Shown: positions 9,943 through 19,690, numbered from the stretch's first letter. The stretch is DNA of 64,000 nt from Pararhizobium polonicum (GCF_001687365.1 NZ_LGLV01000004.1:774540-838539); one strand, 5' to 3'. The notes: generated from the letters alone by a model not told the origin. Numbers and translations: made by a program.

Positions 9943-10419
9943 CTATGCGCGGCTGCGCGGCTGGATGACTTCGGCAAATTCAATCACGTTCCCGAAAGGA
10001 TCGGCGACGAAAGCGATCTTGCAGCTGATCTCATCCACCTGAAACGGTTCGATGAGGATATTGACGGCGCGGCGGCGCAGCTCGTCCGTCGTGGCTTCGA
10101 TATCGGTAACGGTCAGGCAGAAATGATGGTAACCAGCGTATCTCAAGCTATCGGCCAGATCCTTGTAAGGCGGTAGCGGGTGCGGGCTCGGGTCGCCACC
10201 GGCAAGCAGTTCGACCATGAACCGATCGTCATCTGGCGGCGCGAGAAAGGCGAGCTGTTGGTCACCATAAGCCCACGTGTGGACGACGCGCCAGTCGAGC
10301 TTATCCTGATACCATTTTATGGCGACATCCCCATCAGTAACACGGATCGCAACGTGATGTCCGCGCACATCGGCGAAGAGCGATGATGTTCTATCACCCT
10401 GCGGATTGAAGTCAGCCAA
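9943..10419 (-). CDS. VOC (glyoxalase/dioxygenase-fold) family protein
   Basis: The 158-residue protein has the two-motif VOC pattern: an N-terminal half with GHHVAIRVTDGDVAIKWYQD and a C-terminal half with YHHFCLTVTDIEATTDELRR, closing with FVADPFGNVIEFAEV, where the Glu is the usual metal ligand. VOC proteins include glyoxalase I, extradiol dioxygenases and antibiotic-binding proteins; the exact substrate cannot be told from sequence. The start is TTG at 10419 with AGGAG eight bases upstream. It is probably a single-gene unit upstream of the porin gene on the same strand. Confidence 0.8.
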   Translation of the reverse strand: MADFNPQGDRTSSLFADVRGHHVAIRVTDGDVAIKWYQDKLDWRVVHTWAYGDQQLAFLAPPDDDRFMVELLAGGDPSPHPLPPYKDLADSLRYAGYHHFCLTVTDIEATTDELRRRAVNILIEPFQVDEISCKIAFVADPFGNVIEFAEVIQPRSRA

Positions 10420-10573
10420 TTGTTATTCTCCTAAATGTGACCATAGACACCTTGTCGCGCGTAGTTCCCAAGCGGGATGAGAATTCCCTGTCAATGTCGG
10501 CGCGGTTCGGTATGGCGTTGAAGCCTCGGTCCAATGACCGTTCAGGGAGGCGCGGAGAACCTTTCCGCCGGGT

Positions 10574-12379
10574 TCATTTTTCCCCGTAATAGGTGCCGAA
10601 ATATTTCACGGGCGACCAATCCGGAAGGATCGCGGGCAGTTGTGGCGATAGATCGCTATAGTCCTGTGCACCAAACACGATCCTGCCGTCCATGACGGTC
10701 AGAACGGAAGAAACGGATTTGATCTGATCCTCCGGTACCGAAAAATAATCCCTGTCGAGAACAGCGAAATCCGCGAGATAGCCGGGGGCGATCAGGCCCA
10801 TTTCGGATTCCGTGTTCATGAACCACGCTGCGCCACTGGTGAACAGTTTCAGTGCCTCCGTGCGGGAAAGGCGATTGTCGCTGGCGAGAACTTCGGATCC
10901 GGACACGGACTTCCCAGACACCATCCAGCTTAAAGCGACCCACGGATTGTACGTCGCTGCCCGGAAGGCGTCGGTAGTCATGGCCAGCGGCATACCGCTA
11001 TCCACGAGCTTGCGCAGGCGCGGAGTCTGCAGAGCCTTCTCGCGATTATAGGTCTTGATGAAACCATCGCCGTGCAGCGCCATTTTGGCGTCCAGGGCTA
11101 TGCCGCCCCCCAGCTTTTTCACCCGAGCGATGTTCTCCGGACTGATGGTCTCAGCGTGCTCGAGACTCCATTTCAGGCCACCGAGCGGGATCGTCTCGTT
11201 CACCTTTTCCAGCGCGTCGAGAAAGGGGGAGATGTTCTCGTTGTAGCTGACGTGCATGCGGAACGGGATGTGCCGCTGGACCAGCTTCAGCACATCTTGC
11301 TCGACGAAGCGCCGCATCTTCTCAGGCTCAATGATGACGGCCGGACGGTCGAAGTTCTCATGATCGTGCACTTCCCCACTCAGAACCTCCCCGGCACCTC
11401 GATATTCGTGGCCATGTGCTAGGGTGGGGTGGAGGTTTTGCCCTGGACTTATCGGCGCCGTTTTCGTGATCGCCTCGATTTCCAGGTCCACCATGTTTAC
11501 CGGCCCACCGTCACCGAGTTGCAAGTCCACAAAGGGCATGCGCACGTTGAGGCGGTTGTCTCGTGCAAGCACGGCTACCCTCGCCTGGGCCTCCGGGTAG
11601 GGCCACCTGCCGCCGTTATCGATGATCGAGGTCACGCCGAACCGGTTCAGACCGTGAATACTATAGATCAACGAACTCACTTGTTCGTCGAACGTGGGCT
11701 GCGGCACCATGGCCTCTAAAGCAAGGAACAGCCACGTGTATCCGTGGACCACACCCGTGGGATTGCCGTGGCTGTCCTTTTCGAACTCGGTGTCCGGCAC
11801 CTTCGGGAACCGATCGGTACCCACGCCAAGCGCCTCCATCGCCTGCTTGTTCAAGAAGGCTTGGTTATAGGCATATTGCACGATCACGGGACGATCGGGC
11901 ACGGCTTCGCGCAATTCGTCCAACGTCGGAAAACGCTTCTCCTCAAATTGATAAGGCGACCAGCCTCCGATCACTTTGACCCATTGGCCCTCCGGCGTGC
12001 GTGCGGCCTGCTCGTTCAGCATCGTCAACGCTTCACGCAGCGTCTGTACGCCATCCCATCGAACATTGTAGTTATAGGCCAGATCGTTGAGAACATGGAT
12101 ATGGGCGTCGACAATGCCGGGGATCAGTCTGCGGCTGCGAGCATCAATAATCTCGGTGTTGGAGTTCTTCAGACCGAGAATCTCCACATCAGAGCCGACG
12201 GAATAGATACGGCCTTTCTTGACCGCCAAAGCCGAAGCTTCCGGTTGCGCACGGCTGCCGGTGAAGATCTTTGCGTTGATAACGATCATATCAGCGCCGG
12301 GCTGTTCCTGCGTCGTTTGTGCCTGAACTGCAGAGAAAGAAAAAGTTGTCACCAACGCGATGAATATCTTTCTGATCAT
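10574..12379 (-). CDS. Exported amidohydrolase (Amidohydro_3 / YtcJ-like)
   Basis: The 601-residue protein has an N-terminal signal peptide (MIRKIFIALVTTFSFSAVQA, then QTT). The metal-dependent amidohydrolase fold shows RRLIPGIVDAHIHV (HxH metal site), a later His in KWSLEHAETIS, and the terminal metal Asp in AMTTDAFRAATYNP. The end (LIAPGYLADFAVLDRDYFS) is the usual composite beta-domain. YtcJ-like enzymes hydrolyse N-acyl or cyclic amide bonds; the substrate here is unknown and the location is probably periplasmic. GAGGG lies just upstream of the ATG. It is divergent from the LysR gene at 12631, which probably regulates it. Confidence 0.85.
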   Translation of the reverse strand: MIRKIFIALVTTFSFSAVQAQTTQEQPGADMIVINAKIFTGSRAQPEASALAVKKGRIYSVGSDVEILGLKNSNTEIIDARSRRLIPGIVDAHIHVLNDLAYNYNVRWDGVQTLREALTMLNEQAARTPEGQWVKVIGGWSPYQFEEKRFPTLDELREAVPDRPVIVQYAYNQAFLNKQAMEALGVGTDRFPKVPDTEFEKDSHGNPTGVVHGYTWLFLALEAMVPQPTFDEQVSSLIYSIHGLNRFGVTSIIDNGGRWPYPEAQARVAVLARDNRLNVRMPFVDLQLGDGGPVNMVDLEIEAITKTAPISPGQNLHPTLAHGHEYRGAGEVLSGEVHDHENFDRPAVIIEPEKMRRFVEQDVLKLVQRHIPFRMHVSYNENISPFLDALEKVNETIPLGGLKWSLEHAETISPENIARVKKLGGGIALDAKMALHGDGFIKTYNREKALQTPRLRKLVDSGMPLAMTTDAFRAATYNPWVALSWMVSGKSVSGSEVLASDNRLSRTEALKLFTSGAAWFMNTESEMGLIAPGYLADFAVLDRDYFSVPEDQIKSVSSVLTVMDGRIVFGAQDYSDLSPQLPAILPDWSPVKYFGTYYGEK

Positions 12380-12630
12380 TTTACCCTCGTTCGACTGATT
12401 TTACGAAATGCGGTCGCTCGGAGCCGGTGCCATGCGGATGCGCGCAATAGGCGAAGAAGTGAGTCCAAGCTGTCGCAAAAGGTCATTAGTTTTTTCGCAC
12501 GCCGCCGTTGAAGGCCGACTTGTCGGAAGACAAAACCCTTGTGAAAACGTCCAAGTGGACACTGCCCTTGCAATTTCGGCTACGGTAGCCCATCAAAATG
12601 ACACACTATGTCGCCGAAAAGGAAACACCA

Positions 12631-13551
12631 ATGGATATTGAGGAACTGCGTACCTTCGTGGAGGTTGCTGATGCCTCCGGCGTCACACACGCAGCGCGCC
12701 GGCTTGGCGTTTCCAAATCGCTCGTCAGCCGACGGCTCGCTCGGCTTGAGCAATTTCTGGGCGTCCAATTGCTCGCGCGAACAACGCGCGGCGCTTCCTT
12801 GACCGAAGCTGGCGCGACGTTTCGCGAGCACGCAGCAAAAATCTGCAATGAGTTTGATGTTGCAAGGGACGCCACTCTTCCCTCAGGCGATCTTCGCGGT
12901 CGGTTACGTGTCGCTGCACCGCTTTCTTTCGGCCCGACACATTTTGCTCCCGTCCTCTCTCAAATGGCGCGCAGTCATCCGCAATTACAAATCCTTTCTT
13001 CCTATACTGATCGTTTCGTCGATCTCGTCGGAGAGGGTTTTGACTGCGCCATTCGGCTTGGCCATCTTCAAGATTCTGTCCTGGTCGCAAAACGTGTCGG
13101 ATCGATCTTCGGCATCCTGGTTGCGAGTCCCGAATACATAGACGCTCACGGCGCTCCGTTAACACCGGGCGAAATAGCAAATCATCAAGTCGTCATGCGA
13201 GACGACGAAAGGTGGCAATTCATGGATGGCGACGGGATCGTTACGGTGCGCCCCCAGGGGCGCTTCGTAGCCGATAGCGGAATATCGCTCGTGTCTGCCG
13301 CTCTGGATGGCATTGGGATCGGCTACCTGCCCGAACCGCTTGTCGCAGCTCATATTAGCTCGGGCACTTTGGTGCCAATCATGACGCGCTATCCGATTCC
13401 GCCTGCCGGCATCTTCGTCGTAAGGCCACCCGGCCAACATCCCTCGCGAAAGGTGAGGATACTCACTGAGATGCTCATCGAACGTTTCGGGACCGCGTCC
13501 GCCAAGGACGGCACGACGACCATTGGCAAGCTAGACGAGCGATCAGCTTGA
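12631..13551 (+). CDS. LysR-family transcriptional regulator (paralog 1 of 3)
   Basis: The 306-residue protein has an N-terminal winged helix-turn-helix (MDIEELRTFVEVADASGVTH, then ARRLGVSKSLVSRRLARLE) and a C-terminal periplasmic-binding-like effector domain from about residue 90. The ATG at 12631 has AAGGA seven bases upstream and is preferred over 12598. It lies divergent to the exported amidohydrolase gene with a 251-bp shared upstream region. It is strikingly similar along its length to the LysR proteins at 15581-16471 and 18550-19434, including the shared tail PGQHPSRKVRILTEMLIE, which points to local duplication or repeated acquisition of one subfamily. Confidence 0.92.
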   Translation: MDIEELRTFVEVADASGVTHAARRLGVSKSLVSRRLARLEQFLGVQLLARTTRGASLTEAGATFREHAAKICNEFDVARDATLPSGDLRGRLRVAAPLSFGPTHFAPVLSQMARSHPQLQILSSYTDRFVDLVGEGFDCAIRLGHLQDSVLVAKRVGSIFGILVASPEYIDAHGAPLTPGEIANHQVVMRDDERWQFMDGDGIVTVRPQGRFVADSGISLVSAALDGIGIGYLPEPLVAAHISSGTLVPIMTRYPIPPAGIFVVRPPGQHPSRKVRILTEMLIERFGTASAKDGTTTIGKLDERSA

Positions 13552-14111
13552 TTGTAATCGCAAGCTGCAGATCGACCGGCTCTTTCATACTCTGCAGCGT
13601 CGCAAAATAGATCGCTGTGTCTGAAGTTAAATCGAGTTCTCCGATCAGCGATCGCGAATGAGGCAAAATCCTCACCAAGATTGCCGTTGAGCTTTCTTTT
13701 ATCGCCAAGTTCATCAGCAATTAAGGAACCGCCGACGCAATAACTGCGCGATACTGGATGTCGATGAACAACCGAACGCTATTTCGGTGGATACGGCTGA
13801 ATGTCAGCGGACCAATAGTGCTTGGCGATATTCTGGGAATTACGGATGACGTGATAGGCAGTTTCAGGGTTTCCCCCTTTGAAGGTATCCGGGTCCGCAC
13901 CACACATGAGACCGCGGCAGCAAGAGTCTTGTCAGTGCGACTGATGACCTCGACAATCTGGCGCTCTGCCAAAGTTAGATCAGGAGTGTTTTCGGCCATT
14001 GTTCCTCTCTCTGGTAGCAGCTTGAAGGACCTGCTTTGCTTCGAAGCAGAGAGATGCTCTTCCCCATAACATTCCCCATCGCCGGCTCCGGTTCTGTGTT
14101 CGGCAGAATTT
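13552..14111. other. 560-bp stretch without a recognisable gene
   Basis: Several overlapping short frames occur on both strands (for example 13758-14069 plus and 13721-13999 minus), but none has a good ribosome site or recognisable motif. I see no RNA gene. Possibly decayed coding sequence. Confidence 0.4.
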
Positions 14112-14399
14112 TCACTTTCTCAAAACATCCTGCCATTCCAGATGGCGCTCTATCTGCGCTTTCGCGAAGGGGCAAAGCGGTATGATCGTAATACCTTCCC
14201 GCCGAGCGTCCTCTACCACTTGCCGGACCAATTGCCCGCCAATTTTTCGGCCACGCAACGCAGCAGGAACATCCGTGTGGTCGATAATGATCAGCTTTTG
14301 ACCCGCCCGGCTGTACGTCATCTCGGCCTCATGCCCATCCACAACGATCCGGTAGCGTCCCTTTGACGCACCATCTTCCCGTTCAACCTCTTCGCTCAA
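14112..14399 (-). CDS. Small GNAT-fold N-acetyltransferase (YjdJ/CG-type)
   Basis: The 95-residue product contains the compact acetyltransferase core of the small GNAT subgroup: IIDHTDVPAALRGRKIGGQL carries the R/Q-x-x-G-x-G/A-like acetyl-CoA loop, followed by VEDARREGITIIPLCPFAKA. The TTG at 14399 is chosen because GGAGG sits about seven bases upstream; a longer frame from 14453 adds 18 residues but has poorer start context. The acceptor substrate of this subgroup is generally unknown. It is located between an unassigned region and the pirin gene, on the same strand as pirin. Confidence 0.75.
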   Translation of the reverse strand: MSEEVEREDGASKGRYRIVVDGHEAEMTYSRAGQKLIIIDHTDVPAALRGRKIGGQLVRQVVEDARREGITIIPLCPFAKAQIERHLEWQDVLRK

Positions 14400-14487
14400 C
14401 GCATTTCCTCCGTCATCAATACCGTGTTTAACGTGCCGATCCGACCCATCCATAGATGGTCTTCTAATTGGGGCCGATCAGCAGAAA

Positions 14488-15423
14488 TCAATCGGGCAAG
14501 GGAATGTGCTCATCCCTGTCGTCGGCTGGAAGATCGAAACGCCCCTCTCCCCAGTTTCCGGCACGCCATTCGGCTTTGGCTTCTTCGATGCGCTCCTTCG
14601 AGGATTCGACGAAGTTCCACCAGATGTAGCGCGGCCCTGAGAATGTCGCGCCGCCGAGGGCCATCAGCCTTGCACCTCGGCCGCCGGCCGTTACCGTGAT
14701 CCTGTCGCCTGGACGAAACACCATCATCTGCGGCGCTTCGAAATCCTGGCCTGCGATCGAGATCGAGCCTTCGACGATATAAATCCCACGATCCTCGTGA
14801 TCGTCCGGCAGTGGCAGGCGAGCGCCTGCTTCCAGCGTGACATCGGCGTAGAAGGTTTCGGAAAACATCGTCGCAGGAGCGACCTCGCCATAGGCGTTTC
14901 CCAGGACAAGCCGAACCGTGACACCGCGATCCTCGATCACGGGCAGCGCCTGTGTTCCATGATGTTCGAACATCGGCGCCATATCTTCATAGTTGTCGGG
15001 AAGCGCTACCCAGGTCTGGATCCCCAGCAGGCTTTGCGGCGCGCTGCGGCCCTCTGGCGTAGTGCGCTCGGAATGCGTGACACCCCGGCCCGCAACCATC
15101 CAGTTCAGGGCTCCGGGGCGAATGATCTGGTCGGCACCTGTGCTGTCGCGGTGATGGAATTCGCCGCGATAAAGATAGGTGACGGTGCCGAGGCCAATAT
15201 GGGGATGCGGCCGCACATCAATGCCCTGCCCGGTCAGAAGTTCCGCAGGCCCGACTTGATCGAAGAAGATGAACGGTCCCACCATCTGGCGCTTCGGCGC
15301 AGGCAAGGCGCGCCGAACTTCGAAGCCACCGAGGTCGCGCGAACGTGGAATGATGAGGGTGTCGATCGCATCGAGGCCGATCTCTTCAGGACAGGCTGGT
15401 GCAATGGTGGGATTCCAACTCAT
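14488..15423 (-). CDS. Pirin-family cupin protein
   Basis: The 311-residue protein has the pirin N-terminal cupin (PHPHIGLGTVTYLYRGEFHH, with the metal-binding His cluster) and HSERTTPEGRSAPQSLLGIQ, followed by the pirin C-terminal cupin (residues about 190-290). The ATG at 15423 is preferred over an upstream in-frame start because GGAG lies about eight bases before it and the extra 65 residues look non-native. Pirins are iron-binding redox-related proteins, some with quercetin 2,3-dioxygenase activity. It is transcribed in the same direction as a LysR gene starting at 16471, which may control it. Confidence 0.9.
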   Translation of the reverse strand: MSWNPTIAPACPEEIGLDAIDTLIIPRSRDLGGFEVRRALPAPKRQMVGPFIFFDQVGPAELLTGQGIDVRPHPHIGLGTVTYLYRGEFHHRDSTGADQIIRPGALNWMVAGRGVTHSERTTPEGRSAPQSLLGIQTWVALPDNYEDMAPMFEHHGTQALPVIEDRGVTVRLVLGNAYGEVAPATMFSETFYADVTLEAGARLPLPDDHEDRGIYIVEGSISIAGQDFEAPQMMVFRPGDRITVTAGGRGARLMALGGATFSGPRYIWWNFVESSKERIEEAKAEWRAGNWGEGRFDLPADDRDEHIPLPD

Positions 15424-15580
15424 GCTTGCTCTCCACTGGACAGGCGCCGCTCGCCTGCCCTTTCGATGTGCTACCCGATCGGCCAACACCGCCACCGAAG
15501 CTAGAAAGCGACAGCAGCCGCGACTAGCTGCGGGGAACGCTACACTGTGTTGCGGCAAGCGGAACGCGCTGTATACGATA

Positions 15581-16471
15581 TCAACGTCCGGCGCCCCAAA
15601 GATGCGCGTCAGTCTCAAAGGATTCGATCAACAACTCCGAGAGGACGCGCACTTTTCGGGACGGATGCGGGCTGGGAGGCCGGACGACATAGACACCGCC
15701 GACCGGCAGCGGAAAACGGGTCATGATCGGAACGAGAGCCCCTGACGCGAGATAATCATGGGTGACACAATCGGGAAGCCAGGCGATGCCGAGCCCCTCG
15801 GCGGCTGCGCTCGCAAGCGCCATGCCGTTGTCGGTCCTGAAGCGGCCCCGCGGCTGCACGGTGATGATCTTGTCGCCGTCCATGAATCGCCAGGTCTCCG
15901 CACCAACCAAAGCCTGGTGGGACGCTATCTCTTCGGGCGCATCCGGCGAGCCGTGCAATCTTATGTAGTCCGGGCTCGCCACCAGCTTGCCGCAAATCTG
16001 GCCGACTCGTTTTGCCATGAGATTCGAGTCACGCAGGGCACCGACACGGATTGCACAATCGAACCCGTCGGCGATCAGGTCGGCGAACCGGTCGCTATAG
16101 TCGGCATGGATCTGAAGCTGCGGGTGGTGGCGCGCCATTTTGGCCAGAACCGGTGCGAAATGGACCGGACCCGATGTCAGCGGAACCGCAATCCGTAGGC
16201 GTCCACGAAGGTCACCTTGCGGCAGTATCGCCTCGCGCGCAGTGTCGATCTCGGCGCAGACCCGTGCTGCGTGGTCTCGAAACAAGACCCCGGCTTCCGT
16301 CAGACCGGCTCCCCGTGTCGTTCGTGCAAGAAGCTGAGCGCCGAGCGCACCCTCGACCCTGGTGAGAGCGCGGCTGACCATGGACTTGGAGACCCCGAGT
16401 CTACGCGCAGCCGAAGTGATACCTCCCGAATCGGCAACCTCGACGAATACCCGCAGATCTTCGATGTCCAT
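15581..16471 (-). CDS. LysR-family transcriptional regulator (paralog 2 of 3)
   Basis: The 296-residue protein starts MDIEDLRVFVEVADSGGITS and carries the helix-turn-helix ARRLGVSKSMVSRALTRVEG and the usual substrate-binding domain. Residue by residue it tracks the LysR proteins at 12631 and 18550 (shared SDRFADLIADGFDCAIRVG and a PHPSRKVRVLSELLIE tail). It sits between pirin and a luciferase-like oxidoreductase gene on the same strand and probably regulates one or both. The 157-bp gap to pirin could hold the pirin promoter. Confidence 0.92.
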   Translation of the reverse strand: MDIEDLRVFVEVADSGGITSAARRLGVSKSMVSRALTRVEGALGAQLLARTTRGAGLTEAGVLFRDHAARVCAEIDTAREAILPQGDLRGRLRIAVPLTSGPVHFAPVLAKMARHHPQLQIHADYSDRFADLIADGFDCAIRVGALRDSNLMAKRVGQICGKLVASPDYIRLHGSPDAPEEIASHQALVGAETWRFMDGDKIITVQPRGRFRTDNGMALASAAAEGLGIAWLPDCVTHDYLASGALVPIMTRFPLPVGGVYVVRPPSPHPSRKVRVLSELLIESFETDAHLWGAGR

Positions 16472-16508
16472 TTGGCATGCCTCCGTTGCGACGCCGTGGA
16501 TATCCGTC

Positions 16509-17540
16509 CTATCGCGCCGCCCTGATGATCGAAGCGACCTCCGTGCCCAGAAGCTCGATCGACTGCTTCATCGCGGCCGTTTCAAGCGAAGCCGTACTCA
16601 TCTGGAAGGTGATGCGCGAAAGGCCACCAAGCGTTTCACTTGCCCGCAACATCTTGGCGGCAACGGCTTTCGGATCGCCGACAAGGAATGCGCCGTCAGG
16701 ACCCGTCATGATCTCGAACTGCTGGCGCGTCGGCGGCGACCAGCCGCGCTCACGACCGATCTTCGTCGTCAGATGCGCCCATCCAGGAAAAAAGGCATCC
16801 TTTGCAGCCAAATCGGTCTCGCCGACAAAGCCCATCGCGTGGACGCCCACCTTGAGATTTTGAGGGTCATGCCCGGCGCGTTGGCCGGCTTCGCGGTAGA
16901 GATCGACAAGTGGCCGGAATCGTTCGAAGTTGCCGCCGATGATCGCCACCATCAAAGGAAGCCCAAGTGCACCGGCGCGAGCGAAGGATTCCGGCGAGCC
17001 GCCGGCGCCGATCCAGACCGGAAGCCGCAATTGATGGGGGCGCGGAAAGACGCCCTGCCCTTTGAGTGGCGGCCGGAAGCGACCTTCCCAGGTGATGTCG
17101 GTCGCCTCACCGAGCTTGAGAAAAAGGTCAAGCTTTTCGGCAAAGAGTTCGTCATAATGCCGCGTATCCAAGCCGAACAGCGGATAAGCCTCGACGAAGG
17201 AGCCCCGACCAACCACGAGTTCGGCACGGCCTTTGGAAATCAGGTCGAGGGTTGCGAATTCCTGGAAGACACGCACCGGATCGGCGGCACTCAGGACCGT
17301 TACCGCGCTCGTCAACCGGATGCGGGAAGTACGGGACGCGGCTGCGGCCAGAATGACGGTGGGTGCGGAATCGAGAAATTCACCCCGATGATGCTCGCCG
17401 ATACCGAAGACATCGAGCCCGACGCGATCAGCGACAACGACCTCCTCGATAAGCTCGGCCATGCGATCCGACGGTGACGGGAGCCTGCCCGTTTTGGGAT
17501 CAGGAAGGATGGCTGCAAAACTGTCGATACCTATTTCCAC
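16509..17540 (-). CDS. LLM-class flavin-dependent oxidoreductase
   Basis: The 343-residue protein is a bacterial-luciferase-like monooxygenase: it starts VEIGIDSFAAILPDPKTGRL and contains DVFGIGEHHRGEFLDSAPTV, AELVVGRGSFVEAYPLFGLD and LRLPVWIGAGGSPESFARAG, which form the F420/FMN barrel core. GTG at 17540 is preferred because AAGGA lies six bases upstream; TTG at 17555 is the alternative. Members oxidise diverse small molecules with reduced FMN or F420; the substrate is not predictable. It is followed 37 bp later by a LysR gene on the same strand. Confidence 0.88.
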   Translation of the reverse strand: MEIGIDSFAAILPDPKTGRLPSPSDRMAELIEEVVVADRVGLDVFGIGEHHRGEFLDSAPTVILAAAASRTSRIRLTSAVTVLSAADPVRVFQEFATLDLISKGRAELVVGRGSFVEAYPLFGLDTRHYDELFAEKLDLFLKLGEATDITWEGRFRPPLKGQGVFPRPHQLRLPVWIGAGGSPESFARAGALGLPLMVAIIGGNFERFRPLVDLYREAGQRAGHDPQNLKVGVHAMGFVGETDLAAKDAFFPGWAHLTTKIGRERGWSPPTRQQFEIMTGPDGAFLVGDPKAVAAKMLRASETLGGLSRITFQMSTASLETAAMKQSIELLGTEVASIIRAAR

Positions 17541-17736
17541 GCGTGGTCCTTCCAAATTTCGCCGGGTTGTCGCCGCACTTACGAGGCCAGTTTCATCTCC
17601 GCCGTCGGATAACCGCCGTCACGATGGGCGCAGGCACTTTTAACGTCTGTGTGAACATGCTTGAGTGGGGACGGCGAGGCTCGACTTGAGGGCCTTAGCG
17701 GCGGCATCAATTCGAGATTCGCCATCCCGGTCGCTT

Positions 17737-18399
17737 TTACAGGCCCGCCTTGCTGGCCGCCTGTACGGGAGTGTTGAGAAGCTGCTGCTCCCATAGGTAA
17801 GCGATGCCGCTGCCGCCGGCATGATCGACGATAACGTCCGTCAGTGCTGCCGCGGTCTCCTCACGCGCCCAATCGCGCTGCCATTCGGCAGCGATCGCAA
17901 GCCAGGTCATCATGTTGATGCCGGCCCCGATCATCCGCTGGATGGCGACCTGATGCGCTTCGACCGAGGTTCCGCCTGATGCATCGGTAATCACCGTAAC
18001 GTCCCAGCCCTCGCCGGCAGCCTGGATTGCCGGCATGGCAACGCAGACTTCGGTCCAAAGACCGGCAATGATGAGCTGCTTGCGGCCGGTGGCTTTCACC
18101 ACATCCACCACTTTCGAGTCCTGCCAGGTGTTGATGAACGTGCGGTCGATTACCTCCTGTCCCGGAAACACATCGGTGAGGTGCTTGAACAGCAATCCGC
18201 CGCGACCGGCAATCACGCTTGTCAGGATCGTCGGGACGTTGAAAACCTTTGCCGCTTTCGCAAGCGCCGTCGTGTTGTTGACGACCGCCTGTGGATCGTG
18301 GCTGTTCACGTTTGCGAGCTGATAAGGCTGATGGTCGATCATGACGAGCACGGAGTCTTCGGGGCGAAGGAGTGAGCCAAGGCCGTTACGAAAGGTCAT
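17737..18399 (-). CDS. Isochorismatase-family hydrolase (YcaC-like)
   Basis: The 220-residue cysteine hydrolase shows the catalytic triad pattern: Asp in SVLVMIDHQPYQLANV, Lys in the ATGRKQLIIAG region, and the nucleophile Cys in LWTEVCVAMPAIQA. The length matches YcaC-like octameric amidohydrolases of unknown physiological substrate. It is divergent from the LysR gene at 18550 across a 150-bp intergenic region, the classic LysR-regulator/target arrangement. Confidence 0.9.
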   Translation of the reverse strand: MTFRNGLGSLLRPEDSVLVMIDHQPYQLANVNSHDPQAVVNNTTALAKAAKVFNVPTILTSVIAGRGGLLFKHLTDVFPGQEVIDRTFINTWQDSKVVDVVKATGRKQLIIAGLWTEVCVAMPAIQAAGEGWDVTVITDASGGTSVEAHQVAIQRMIGAGINMMTWLAIAAEWQRDWAREETAAALTDVIVDHAGGSGIAYLWEQQLLNTPVQAASKAGL

Positions 18400-18549
18400 A
18401 CTTGTATCCTATGTTGGCGGTTGATTGAGACACTGCTGGAGGGGCAAGCGCTCTCCGAAGCGCTGTCTGCGAAATAACCTTGTCATTCCCGATTTCGATG
18501 CGGTAGTCATCGTTTGTGCCGAACAGTGTCGCGGAATGGGGAACGCAGC

Positions 18550-19434
18550 ATGGACATCGAGGATTTGCGGACGTTTGTGGAGGTAGCGGATGCGGGCGGC
18601 GTAACGCCCGCCGCGCTGAGGCTGGGCGTTTCCAAGTCGATGGTGAGCCGGCGGCTTGCACGGCTTGAGGCAGAGCTCGGCGTGCAACTGCTCGCAAGAT
18701 CCACTCGCGGGGCGTCCTTGACAGAAGCGGGTACCACTTTCCGGGACTATGCGGCCAGGGTCAGCGCCGAGATCGATATCGCCAAAGATACAATCCTGCC
18801 CGCCGGCGAACTGAGCGGTCGCCTGAGAGTTGCCGCGCCCCTGTCGTTCGGGCCCACCCACTTTGCATCTGTCCTTGCGGACATGGCATTGCGCCATCCG
18901 CAACTGCAGATCCAGACAAGCTATAGCGACCGTTTCGTAGATCTGATTGCGGAAGGGTTTGATTGCGCGATCAGGGTCGGCACACTTCAGGATTCCAATC
19001 TCATCGCGAGACGCGTTGGCCCCCTTTACGGAAAATACGTCGCCAGTCCCACCTACATCAGGGCCTACGGGTCCCCGGAAACACCGGAGGAGCTCGTGAC
19101 GCATCAGGCGCTGATGCAGGGGATGGAAACGTGGCAGGTGATGGACGGCGATAAGATTCTGACCATTCGCCCGCAGGGCCGTTTCAAGGCTGATAACGGG
19201 GCGGCTCTTGTCGTCGCTGCCGCGGCCGGTTTGGGTATCGCCGCGCTCCCCGATGGCCTCACCCAGGAATATCGGGATTCCGGGGCGCTGGTGACAGTCA
19301 TGAAAAATCATCCGCCGCCGCCGGCCGGAATCTATGTCGTTCGCCCGCCGGGACAGCACCCCTCAAGAAAGGTCCGCGTTCTGACCGAAATGCTGATCGA
19401 GTGTTTCGGCAGCGACGGGCAACGAACCGACTAA
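18550..19434 (+). CDS. LysR-family transcriptional regulator (paralog 3 of 3)
   Basis: The 294-residue protein starts MDIEDLRTFVEVADAGGVTP with the helix-turn-helix LRLGVSKSMVSRRLARLEAE; GGGGAA lies before the ATG at 18550. The effector domain and tail (PGQHPSRKVRVLTEMLIECF) closely match the LysR proteins at 12631 and 15581. It is divergent from the isochorismatase-like gene, its probable target. Confidence 0.92.
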   Translation: MDIEDLRTFVEVADAGGVTPAALRLGVSKSMVSRRLARLEAELGVQLLARSTRGASLTEAGTTFRDYAARVSAEIDIAKDTILPAGELSGRLRVAAPLSFGPTHFASVLADMALRHPQLQIQTSYSDRFVDLIAEGFDCAIRVGTLQDSNLIARRVGPLYGKYVASPTYIRAYGSPETPEELVTHQALMQGMETWQVMDGDKILTIRPQGRFKADNGAALVVAAAAGLGIAALPDGLTQEYRDSGALVTVMKNHPPPPAGIYVVRPPGQHPSRKVRVLTEMLIECFGSDGQRTD

Positions 19435-19462
19435 CGGCATCGCTAGCCGGCTTGCAATACAT

Positions 19463-19690
19463 GCAGAATGGCCGGCGCCTTCGGCGACAAAAGTCCTTTT
19501 CGCTGAACGGAGAGAGATCGAACAGACGGTGGCCAGCCTCGTATCGACCGGTGGCACCGTGGCGACCTCCGCTGATAACCTGAAGAGACTGTATCAGAAG
19601 CTCAGGAACAAGATTGAAAGCGGCGAAGCCAAGAAGGTTTTGCTCGTTCGCACTGCTGCTTGGGATCGACAAAACAAGTGCCGGATATGA
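19463..19690 (+). pseudogene. Unrecognised open stretch, probable coding remnant
   Basis: A 75-codon open frame with no good start reads naturally in its second half (TVATSADNLKRLYQKLRNKI, then ESGEAKKVLLVRTAAWD) and stops at 19690. The amino-acid pattern suggests a real helical protein fragment rather than chance, but I do not recognise it. It sits in the 372-bp gap between a LysR gene and the convergent quinone reductase, where nothing else is visible. Confidence 0.25.

Noticed and set aside
18409..19359. 316-codon minus-strand frame opposite the LysR gene at 18550
   Set aside because: Complement of LysR codons; the plus-strand protein is an obvious LysR regulator.
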